Shown piece by piece: positions 1 to 9,079 of a DNA stretch of 64,000 bases. The notes beneath the pieces were generated by a model that saw nothing but the letters and a program-made list of their open reading frames with translations, did not search any database and had not been told where the DNA came from. Within the stretch, counting starts at the first letter, position 1, and each line of letters starts with the position of its first letter. This stretch comes from Acorus gramineus. Its lineage: Eukaryota > Streptophyta > Magnoliopsida > Acorales > Acoraceae. The stretch is from the NCBI GenBank assembly GCA_030737835.1, contig CM060849.1, forward strand, positions 16,706,334 through 16,770,333. The letters are read 5' to 3'. The translations under genes were made by a program, and so were the position numbers.

Positions 1-406
1 CACATGCACAAAATATGATCTGATGGTCACCTTAAAACAGGTATATCATAAATTGAAATCACTCCAAAGATTTCGGAAATCATGAAAGACACAAGATCCA
101 CTCACCTTGATGTACGCTGATGCACGTGCATGAACATCTTACACTCATATGTGGATCACCTGGCTTTACAATCACACAACAATTACCCATTCACAATCTA
201 CACAACTCATAACCCATTCACAATTATACAAGTCCTTATTTTAAAGTGGCAATACAATTATATTAGTCCGTTATCTCAAAGGATCCATTAAAGTCTTCAA
301 GATTCATCCTAAGGGCATAGATAAGAATCAGATGAATATAAGTTGTTGCAAATACATGGGTGCTTTTTGTTATCACTCTTATGCGAGAGTTGTGTTGCAT
401 TTCAAG
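1..406 (+). other. intron at window start, upstream of ALDH6B2 exon
   Basis: AT-rich sequence with no recognisable coding content. It runs into the acceptor (ttcaag) just before the exon at 407, so it is read as an intron of the dehydrogenase gene whose 5' part lies outside the window. An open reading frame starting at 332 merely extends the exon upstream into this intron. Confidence 0.6.
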
Positions 407-701
407 GTTGGCATCAATGTCCCCATTCCAGTTCCACTGCCTTTCTTTTCGTTCACCGGATCCAAGGCCTCATTTGCAGGCGACCTCAACTTCTATGGTA
501 TAGAATTTACATCCATATTTCTCACTCACAATCGTGCACCCCGCACACCTGCACATGCAGTGATACTGATAATAGGTGATATTTTGAATGGCAGGTAAGG
601 CAGGAGTACAATTTTTTACGCAGATCAAGACAGTGACACAGCAATGGAAGGATATGCCGAGCCAGAGAGTCTCTCTTGCAATGCCCACTTCACAGAAATG
701 A
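407..701 (+). CDS. ALDH6B2: methylmalonate-semialdehyde dehydrogenase, C-terminal exons (5' part outside window)
   Basis: Two exons, 407-497 and 595-701, join across a 97-nt GT-AG intron (498-594). They encode the last 64 residues, from [20 protein letters not shown] through [20 protein letters not shown] to PTSQK and the stop at 699-701. This tail is characteristic of CoA-acylating methylmalonate-semialdehyde dehydrogenase, the mitochondrial ALDH6 enzyme of valine and thymine breakdown, which converts the semialdehyde to propionyl-CoA or acetyl-CoA. The catalytic Cys and NAD site would lie in exons to the left of the window. The frame is open, the splice sites are intact and the C-terminus is complete, so this looks like a live gene. 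A partial duplicate cannot be excluded, because only about 12% of the usual 500+ residues is visible. Confidence 0.85.
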
Positions 702-1671
702 AAAAAAAAATCCTGCTGTTGTTGTCTCATGATTCCCCTGTTTGTATGGAGCCCCCTCAAAAAACACAACAATAAGATGTAATGGTTAACACTTTAAATC
801 AGTTTATGATAATAATCAAATTTCCCTTTAATGGAGACCACTGATGAATCAATTTTTTAAGATCCCCTTTCACAGCTTGTTTAAAAAAAAAAAATTGGTT
901 AAATATATTACTGTTGAAACTAATCCATTTTTATATATTTTAAACTAATAAATTGTTCTTGCTATAAAAATCACTCTTATCTTAGGCATATATGATATAA
1001 TAATTGGAACATGTTTTTTAAATTTAAATTTTATATCTCAACGAAATATGATAATATGATAGAAAGAAGATGAGTGATTGAGATCTTTATTTTTATTAGT
1101 ACTTTATGGACGGTCGTTTACTTATTTTTCATCAACGAGTGAAAAAAGAATGTAAATCCTGGTTCGTATTATTGTGTGGTGGTAGGAAAATGTAATATTA
1201 TCACATGGACCTAAAATAGATGGAGCATTAACATTTTCTTTTCTCAAAAGATGATCATCATCAACATATTCAGCAAGTAAAAAGATACACGTAGTCTCAA
1301 TTGTAGTCTATCATATTTTTTTTTTTTTGATAAAATTATACACCCACCTTTAAAGTGCATGCTATTACATGAAATAAAGTATATACTGAGATACATTAGT
1401 GTATTTTTTATAGTGAAAAAATAAAAAAAACGGACTATAATATATATTATAATAGTATATTATATATTATGATAATGTAGTATGTACTACACTATCATAA
1501 TATATAAGCTGCAAAACAGACTATAAATACGGGCTGAGTGTATCAGCACTCAGTAAGGAATCCTAAAGTGTGCCCCCGTCACTAAACAACATGCCCATGA
1601 ATAGAAGGCAAAATATGGAAAAATAGGAAGCGCAGGTAAAATTGTAAAAAAAAAAAAAAAAGGCTTCAACC
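702..1671. other. intergenic: 3' flank of ALDH6B2 and 5' flank of the methyltransferase gene
   Basis: AT-rich with no ORF of note. An imperfect palindromic AT stretch (about 1439-1500, tatattat/ataatata repeats) and A-tracts precede the methyltransferase start. No clear TATA box could be assigned. Confidence 0.5.
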
Positions 1672-3441
1672 ATGACTAGTGTTCCCTTCCTCTCCATCCA
1701 CAGCCATTATTTCATCCCCATCAACCAATGCAGATGTTCAGTGAACCCAAAAGCACCTGCTCATCTGCCACTGCCACCGCCAGACTCCATCACGAGCCCT
1801 TCGAACCCACTGGTGAAGCACTGCGTCAAGCTCCGCCTCAGCTCCTCCTACCGCCGCTCCCACGCCTCCGCTCTCCTCGTCGGCCTTACCCCCATTAGGT
1901 AACCCCAACCGTTCGATGATATTCCCCTGAAATAGTACTACGATTGGAAGCCTTCAGTACCTATCAATCGAACATGCTTCTGTTTAACAACCTGTGCATT
2001 TAGTACATTAATTCAAAATCTTCTGAGTATCTATTTAGTTTAAACGATTTATCACATTCTTCGTAATTAAAAGTTATAATTTTAATTGTCGCCCTGTGCA
2101 CTTTTAACATAGTATCTTATTATTTAGTTTTACAATAATGATAGAATACACATCTAAAGAATAAGTGAACTAACTTTGTATTTTTATAATATTCATCTCA
2201 TATGACTAACAAATGTACACATACTATACCAAACAGAACACTTAGGACATGTTTGGATTCACATGTGTGTAGATTTTGCGGTTAAAACGCGGAATGAGGG
2301 TCCAAATGATTTTCCATAAATGCCGCAGATTCCGTGTTTTCAGTTGATAAATTTACAGAGTTCCAAAATTTTTGAAAACAATGCTTTTCAAAATCGGGCT
2401 GGAATTTTAAAAAGCTGACAGTTGAGCCCCACATCCAAACGAGCATTTTAGTCATACATGAAGTTAATGACTATGCAACCAATGTGGAACCAACAATTCA
2501 GTCCATCTGTTTTCACAGGGAATTCACTCGGTTTCGCGACACGGCGGCGGAGGAAGAATGTGAGCCCTTGATCGAGTGTCTGTTTGTGTTGGATGGTTCG
2601 GATGCTTTGGACAATGCGGCGCGCGTCGTGCGCGTAAGCCCAACAGTGATGAAGAAGCTATCCGGGTTGCAGACGATAGAGTCCATCGAAGCCGCGGCGG
2701 CTGTAGTGAGGATCCCGAAGAGCTTCCGCAATGTCGAAGAGACCGATGACTGCGGCGGATGGTTCCGCACGCCGCACCGGATACTAGTCCTCGACGGCAT
2801 TCAAGTACGGTTACTTTGAATCACAATTTTATGAGTGAATTGAGTCCATTCGTTTATGTTTGATGATTTTCATTTGATCGTTGTAGGATCCGGGTAATCT
2901 TGGTACTCTGTTAAGATCGGCGATGGCGTTCGGATGGGTACATTTTTTCAGTTCTCGGTATCTGAATTAGAGTGCTCACCCATCAGAGTATATATATTCT
3001 ATTAGAGCGCTCGGTTAGAACTGTAGGAATGACTGAGCATTCATGCAGGATGGCGCGTTCTTGCTTCCTGGATGTTGCGATCCCTTCAACGACAAAGCCC
3101 TCCGCGCCGCGCGAGGCGCCTCGTTCCAGCTCCGCATCGTCTCTGGTGACTGGGCTCATCTCGACTCGCTAAGGAACCGGTTCCGCATGGCAATGATGGC
3201 GGGGCACCCGGACAACGGTGAGGGTCCAAAGGTCGCGCGTTCGCTCTCGCGGGAGCTCGCGAGTTCGCTGTCGGAGAAGCCACTGTGTCTCGTACTGGGC
3301 AGCGAAGGGGGCGGACTCTCAGGGGAGTCCGTGCGGGCTTGTGAGCTCGTGAGCATTCCCATGGCGGGCGAGTTCGAGTCGCTCAATGTGTCGGTCGCAG
3401 GCGGGATTTTCTTGTTCATGTTGCAGCCTCACAGAGGATGA
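1672..3441 (+). CDS. SpoU (TrmH) family RNA 2'-O-methyltransferase, probably organellar
   Basis: Four exons, 1672-1898, 2519-2804, 2887-2937 and 3049-3441, join in frame with GT-AG introns to give 318 residues. All three SPOUT motifs are present. Motif 1 is DPGNLGTLLRSA (residues 172-183, with N175, G177 and R181). Motif 2 is LVLGSEGGGLS (269-279), the AdoMet-binding knot. Motif 3 is IPMAGEFESLNVSVAGGI (291-308, with N301). The part before motif 1 begins NPLVKHCVKLRLSSSYR (from about residue 43) and contains the substrate-binding-like region. The family transfers a methyl group from AdoMet to ribose 2'-OH of tRNA or rRNA. The first 40 residues are rich in Ser, Pro and His with few acids, compatible with a plastid or mitochondrial transit peptide; this is inference. 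The exons are clearly GC-richer than the introns. The substrate RNA cannot be read from sequence. Confidence 0.9.
2245..2446. mobile_element. possible short MITE inside methyltransferase intron 1
   Basis: The ends are roughly inverted: acatgtttggattca near 2247 and acatccaaacgagc near 2431. The motif resembles the common plant MITE end (tgtttggat). No convincing target-site duplication was found, so the boundaries are approximate. Confidence 0.35.
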
Positions 3442-5589
3442 GATTCTTGATTGATCCCTTTTTAGATTGTTCGAATTATGCGTGTTGGATTTACTGGGAA
3501 ATTTGATCGAATGGATGTGGACATGTGGTAGCGTTGTTGTCTTTCTATTCTATTAGTACTGCATTAAAAAAGAAAATGATATATTCAACTTAGTTTTCTT
3601 TAATTTTTTTTAATATACACCTTGTCATTAAAATATATATTATTATATAATTTAAAGTATATCAGCATATACACAAATAATTTTATTTATTAAAAAATGA
3701 AAAAAAAATTATTATATTATGAGTCCATGCACTATAACAACTCAATACAAACATAATGTACGAGATTATAAATAAAATTGAAGATGTGGATTTTATAAGT
3801 GTTTTGGTCTGATTACGTTTATGTATTGCAAATTCAATGTTCCGTTGACTTCTCTCTCTTTCATGTGCAATATTTTTTTTTTTTTTTTTTTTTGATAATC
3901 AACAGTAAAAAAAAAAAAAAAAAATGAACAAATCACACAAATAAATTGTATGACCATGTGGGTTGAAGGTTGAGGTGGGACCAGCTACACGATTTATTTA
4001 GTCTCATATCGTTATGTGTGAGTACATATATGAAGATTTGATTTAAACTTGTAACATCATTAAGAGGCAAACCCATGGTCACCCTGGGTACGAGAGATCC
4101 ATGCTGGACCGCGTCCACACAGTATTAAATAGTGGGTTACTAGTTACTACTATGTATTATGTCACATTTTTTATTATAAAAAATTGAGACCATGTAGACA
4201 ATTTAAAAAGTACTGAACACCTAATTGAAATCTCTCCATTAAAGGCTTAATGCACTGAATCGATGCATGCCGCCCCTCACGCCATGAAACATCTGGCCAT
4301 GAAACATCTTGCATTGTACATGAATTACGCATCTTCTAATCCTATATGGGGTGTCGTTTACTTGAAAACACTTTTATCCACTTGGGAAATTTTATATTAT
4401 TCATACATTCTACATTAATCACATTCAGACATGTTTGAGGCAGGCAATATTAGCGCGTTTAGATAGTTTTTGAATATTTGTTTTTACAGAAATCATATGT
4501 AATTCAAATTCATTTTAAAATTTCTCCAACTTTGGTTGGATAATTAACATTTTGAAAGAGTTTAAGAAAAGCTTGTTTTTTTAAAAGTTGAATGTGACAC
4601 TGAATGGTCTCCCATTCAACCTAAATTAATTAGTTGTGTAGTTATTTTGAGGGGGAAGCCACTTGTATCTGATTGTAATAATAAAAATAATTAAAAAATA
4701 AACACTAGAAAAAGTGTCTCATTTGACGGATAGCCCTACATCGATTTAAAATGAAATATTATTTCTCATTTTATAAATATGATTATTTATTAAATTGTAT
4801 ATTAAAATAGATATAGAAAGAAAGTGGATCCACATGCACGCATGCACATAAAGCATGTGCATATAGGCGTCTGATAATATATAATTATATATATATATAT
4901 ACATATAAATAATCATTTTCTGAATATCATTTTGAAAGGTGGTCACTCCTTTCATCAATTGTGATTACGCATGAAATCATCACATTGTAAAAAGTTTTCT
5001 AAGTTCGCCTGAAAGTGTGTGTCTATCAATATGTCAATGAAATGGCATCAAACAAGCTATGGGTGGGTTAGTGGATATTAATTGCATCTTCAGATTCTAT
5101 AATAGATGTTGATTGTTTTAAATCGCTTTCATTCTACTTAGGTACGTGGTTTTATATTATTCATACATTCTACTCTAATCACATCTAGACATGTTTCTTT
5201 GAGAAGCATGGCTTCCCATTCAACCTAAATTAGAAGTTGTATATCATATTTAATTATCTTGGAGTACAGGTTCTTTTTGTTAGGGATAACCACGAGAAAC
5301 ATTAGTGAGAAGTTAATAGTATCCACTTTCTTTTGTTTATCTATTAATTTCAAAATGACTGTGTTACTATTTATATAATATAAACAAATTAGATGATACG
5401 TATCTTGTAAAGGAAATATTTATAAATTGTATACGTATACTTAACTTATAAAGGAAATATTTGTAACTCACCAAATGGGGTGTTGTACATGCACTAAAAA
5501 ATTCGCATTGTTGTAACTTTTAAGAGAAGAGGATCCTTAATTATATCAATTACTTAGAGTGCTTGGTGTGCGCAATACTATTGTTTAGA
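3442..5589. other. intergenic, AT-rich
   Basis: No gene recognised. It contains long T and A tracts (3871-3893, 3908-3923) and a weak direct repeat: the phrase ttatattattcatacattctac occurs near 4391 and, with minor changes, near 5150, each followed by cacat..agacatgtt. This suggests two related repeat copies. Confidence 0.4.
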
Positions 5590-6102
5590 GGGAAAAATCC
5601 AAATAACCCCTTGTAAACTTTCTGAAATCCATATGACCCCTTGGGTTTTCCTAAAGTCCATGTACCCCCCTCAAAACACCTATGTAAATCTAAATGGCCC
5701 CTTAGATTAAGAATATTCTGCAAATATTATGAGTGGTTAACCTGATTAAAAATACAGTGTAACAAAAAAATTTTACAATTTTTTAAAAATGCAAAAAACC
5801 TTGTATATATGACAAATTTACCCATTTGAATAAATTATAAAACTCTAATCAGAGGGATAAAATCGTCATTTACAGATAATATTTTGTAATTTTAACACAT
5901 TGTAGGAGATTATTGATATACAATATTTTCAACCAAGGTTAACCAATTAGAAATAATTCAAATCTGTCAAAGAAAATTTAACTGATCAGGGGGTTATTTG
6001 GATTTATATAAGTGTTTTCAAGAGGTTATATGGACTTTAAGAAAAGCTAGGGGGTTATATGGATTTCATACAATTTACAAGGCAGTTGTTTGGATTTTTC
6101 CC
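5590..6102. mobile_element. inverted-repeat MITE (Mutator-like ends)
   Basis: The left end gggaaaaatccaaataac (5590) is mirrored by the right end ending ggatttttccc (6102). Inverted similarity continues inward through blocks such as ccatatgaccccttgg and gggggttatatggatttc. The internal part is AT-rich and noncoding. Flanking 9-mers ttgtttaga and ttatttata match at 7 of 9 positions, compatible with an old 9-bp target duplication. Non-autonomous; no transposase. Confidence 0.7.
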
Positions 6103-6545
6103 TTATTTATAACATGCAAATAGTGTTTTTTTTTAATAAAAAAAAAGTACATTGTGATCATAATAGATTATTATACAAAGTTTATAAATTATCACATTAC
6201 TATACAAGTTTATAGATAAATTAAACGGATTCAATATCATATAAGTCTAGTTTGTCAAAAAGATGAAATTTTGAAAGATAAATTATCTTAAATTTATGGT
6301 TCTCAAATTAGAAATTCCAAAAGTTATTCAAACCCATTATAAATAAAAATACCATTTTAAAAAATATCAATGAAAATGTATCTATTTCAATCTATAGTTA
6401 TACGATTTAATACAATCAGGGTAGCTTTGATTTACTGGTTTCAAAAAAAAAAATCAATGAAAATGTATCCTTACATGTACCGATGTACAGTAACAAATGA
6501 ATACCAAATTTTTGGGGGTTCAAATGTCCACTTCATATATATATA

Positions 6546-7293
6546 CACACGGACGATGGGGTGCGACCGTGCGCACGGTGCACCCCATCGTGCGCCCCGT
6601 TTTCGGACCGTCCGATCGATGGACCTCGATCGGACGGTCAATTAAAAAAAAATCAACTCTCTCTCTCTCAACTCTCTCGAAACCCCCGTCGACCTCTCTC
6701 TCTCTCCCCCGTCGACCCTCTCTCGAAATCACCCCCGTCACCCCCGTCGACCCCCGTCACCCCCGTCGACGTCGCCCCCGTCACCCCCATCAACGACGAC
6801 CGCGACCGACCCCCGTCGACGACGACCGCGACCCCCGTCGACGACTGCACGGACCGACCCCCGTCGCTCCCGTCGCCCGGCGACGGGGGCGACGTCGACG
6901 GGGGAGACGGGGGTCGATGGGGGCGACGGGGGTCGCGGTCGTCGTCGACGGGGGTCGGTCCGTGCAGTCGGTCGCGGTCGTCGTCGACGGGAGCGACGGG
7001 GGTCGGTCCGTGGAGTCGTCGACGGGGGTCGCGGTCGTCGTCGATGGGGGTGACGGGGGCGACGTCACGGGGGTTGGTCGCGGTCGTCGTCGATGGGGGT
7101 GACGGGGGCGACGTCACGGGGGTTGGTCGCGGTCGTCGACGGGGGTCGGTCGCGGTCGTCGTCGATGGGGGTGACGGGGGCGACGTCGACGGGGGTGACG
7201 GGGGTCGACGGGGTCGCGGTCGTCGTCGACGGGGGTCGATTTCGTCGTCGTCGTCGACGAGAGAGAGAGAGAGTGGTTTCGAGAGAGAGACGG

Positions 7294-7331
<38 letters not shown>

Positions 7332-7442
7332 CGAGAGAGAGAGAGACGGGACGTTTTTTTTTAAAAAAAAAAAAAAAAAAACGTCGACCGTGCGATCGAC
7401 GACGGGAGGTGCACGGGGTGCGCACGGGCGCACCCCATCAGC

Positions 7443-7446
<4 letters not shown>
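6546..7446. mobile_element. fold-back element A inserted in a (TA)n tract
   Basis: The left end follows atatatatata and holds two hairpins: gatggggtgc (6555-6564) with gcaccccatc (6580-6589) enclosing a 14-bp palindrome (6566-6579), then gaccgtccgatcg (6606-6618) with its complement (6627-6639). After an A-tract come CT-rich repeats and many cccccgtcgac units (6660-6890). These are mirrored by gtcgacggggg units, GA runs and A-tracts up to about 7380, then a degenerate copy of the left end finishing gcaccccatcagcaccc at 7446. The whole is a CpG-rich giant hairpin. It has no protein-like coding content. Confidence 0.7.
6700..7260. repeat. CpG-rich (CCCCCGTCGAC)n array with inverted partner
   Basis: Units of about 9-15 bp built on cccccgtcgac or cccccgtcac run to about 6885. 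Their reverse complement, gtcgacggggg/gtgacggggg with ggtcgcggtcgtcgtcg spacers, runs from about 6890 to 7255. The change of strand lies at about 6880-6895 (cgtcgcccggcgacg, itself palindromic). Confidence 0.85.

Positions 7447-7486
<40 letters not shown>
7447..7486. repeat. (TA)20 microsatellite between two fold-back elements
   Basis: Twenty uninterrupted TA units. It is flanked symmetrically by gcaccccatcagcaccc on the left and gggtgctgatggggtgc on the right, a perfect 17-bp inverted pair, so the array sits at the centre of a larger palindrome. Confidence 0.95.
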
Positions 7487-7490
<4 letters not shown>

Positions 7491-7606
7491 GCTGATGGGG
7501 TGCGGTCGTGCACCCCATCGTGCGCCCAGGTCGTGGGCCGTCCGATCGCTGCTCTCGCGATCGGACGGTCCACGTTTTTTTTTAAAAAAAAAAAATGAAA
7601 AAAAAA

Positions 7607-7800
7607 GGGGTCGGCGTCGTCGGCAGGGGGTCGGAAGGGGGTCGGCGTCGTCGGCAGGGGGTCGGAAGGGGGTCGGCGTCGTCGGCAGGAGGTCGGAAGG
7701 GGGTCGGAAGGGGGTCGGCGTCATCGGCAGGGGGTCGGAAGGGGGTCGGCGTCGTCGGCAGGGGGTCGGAAGGGGGTCGGCGTCGTCGGCAGGGGGTCGG
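7607..7800. repeat. 31-bp minisatellite inside element B
   Basis: About six copies of a 31-bp unit that starts ggggtcggcgtcgtcggcag and ends ggggtcggaag. One copy is followed by a shortened unit of 11 bp (ggggtcggaag, near 7700), and a few copies have single substitutions (gtcatcggc, caggaggtc). Confidence 0.9.
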
Positions 7801-7875
7801 TCCGTGCGGTCGTCGGGGGTCGCGGTCGGTCCGTGCAGTCGGTCGCTTTTTTTTTCGATTTTTTTTTTTTTCGAT

Positions 7876-7877
<2 letters not shown>

Positions 7878-7912
<35 letters not shown>
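7878..7912. repeat. (GA)n run in element B
   Basis: About 17 GA units, followed by further interrupted GA stretches to 7948. It is purine-only on the top strand and preceded by T-tracts. Confidence 0.9.
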
Positions 7913-7915
<3 letters not shown>

Positions 7916-8217
7916 CAAGAGAGAGAGAGGGGCTGGTCGAGAGAGAGACAGCGATTGATTATTTTTTTATTATTTTTTTTTTTTAAAAAAATGTGGACCG
8001 TCCGATCACGAGAGCAGCGATCGGACGGTCCACGACCTGGACGTACGATGGGGTGCACGATCGCACAACCGCACCCCATCAATCGTGTGTGTATATATAT
8101 ATATATGATTAAACGGATAATGGTGCCCTGTAATTCTGGAATACTGAATGGAACAGGGGACAAACAACCAGATGCTTCACGTGTCATGCGTAACAAGACA
8201 CGGACATTAATTAAGAC

Positions 8218-9071
8218 TAGGCCTGTCAACGGGTCGGGTCCAGACCCGGACCCGACCCGACCCGGACCCGATTACACGTGTAATATACCCGACCCGATTT
8301 GGACCCGACCCGAGTTGGACCCGACCCGGCGGACCCGAACAAACAAACGGGTCGGGTCCGGGTCCACCCCGCCCCGACCCGTTGGACCCGTTGGACCCGA
8401 CTGTTTTTTTAATATATGTTCATATATTACAAGACCATTAATATTAGTTGATACATAATTTTATTTCTTACTTAACTTATTTTTGTATCTACAAGTTCAT
8501 AAATCATAATCATAACAAGCCTATAAATCGGTTTGTTTTGGACAATTAACTTATTAGCTTTTGAATTTGTATGATTAATTAGTTTGTTGCATGATTTATG
8601 TTTATTATTTAGGTTAATATGTTAGTGTTTATTGTTTTGAATGTTGTTTAGGTTAATATTGTTTTGAATGTTATTTAGGTTAGTTATGTTTATTATTTAG
8701 GTTAATATGTTTTTTATGTTAGTGATTATTGTTTTAGATGTTGTTTAATAATTCATTTACTTCTTTTGAATTGTATAAAATTATATTCAAACATAGTCTC
8801 ATTAACAATAATGTTTTATTACAAAAAATTTCAAATAGAATGATAAGGCAAACAAATACATGAGTTCTTCTCTCTTTTTTTTTTTTTTTTTACCCAACCA
8901 TCCGGGTCGGGTCGGACCCGGACCCGACCCGGGTCCGACGGGTCCGGGTCCGGGTCCGCATTTCCCCGGACCCGCCGGGTCCTGGGTTGGACCCGGACCC
9001 GCCGGGTCCTGTCACGGGTCGGGTCCGGGTCCACCCCGACCCGACCCGGACCCGACCCGTTGACAGGCCTA
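8218..9071. mobile_element. hAT-type MITE with perfect 8-bp target duplication
   Basis: The terminal inverted repeats are taggcctgtcaacgggtcgg at 8218 and its complement ending at 9071. They are flanked by a perfect 8-bp direct repeat, attaagac (8210-8217 and 9072-9079). The subterminal parts are dense in gggtccgggtcc and gacccgacccg motifs on both sides (8235-8400 and 8905-9060) around an AT-rich core. The 8-bp duplication is the hallmark of hAT transposases. There is no transposase, so the element is non-autonomous. Long reading frames rich in Asp-Pro-Asp in this interval are a by-product of the gacccg repeats. Confidence 0.9.
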
Positions 9072-9079
9072 ATTAAGAC

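Larger units (their letters stand above)
7487..8091. mobile_element. fold-back element B inserted in a (TA)n tract
   Basis: The left end (7487-7575) and right end (about 7993-8091) are inverted copies about 90 bp long. Each carries two hairpins. On the left, gatggggtgc (7494-7503) pairs with gcaccccatc (7510-7519). On the right, a perfect 15-bp stem gtggaccgtccgatc (7993-8007) pairs with its complement at 8019-8033 around an 11-nt loop. The interior holds A/T tracts, a 31-bp minisatellite, T-tracts and a (GA)n run. The right flank is again tatatatatata (8092-8105). No coding content is credible. Confidence 0.75.

Noticed and set aside
332..598. ORF that starts upstream of the ALDH6B2 exon and runs through its intron
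   Set aside because: Only 407-497 is coding; the continuation follows the 97-nt intron, whose removal restores the known C-terminus.
6700..7800. CRISPR-like regular repeats
   Set aside because: The host is clearly a plant, the units are contiguous without unique spacers, and they lie inside fold-back elements.
6497..8458. Long reading frames of 200-300 codons on both strands
   Set aside because: They are produced by CpG-rich and GA/CT simple repeats in elements A, B and the hAT MITE; all frames are open because the repeats lack stop triplets. There is no domain-like sequence.
8831..9063. Asp-Pro-Asp and Pro-Gly-Pro rich ORFs
   Set aside because: By-product of gggtcc/gacccg subterminal repeats of the hAT element.
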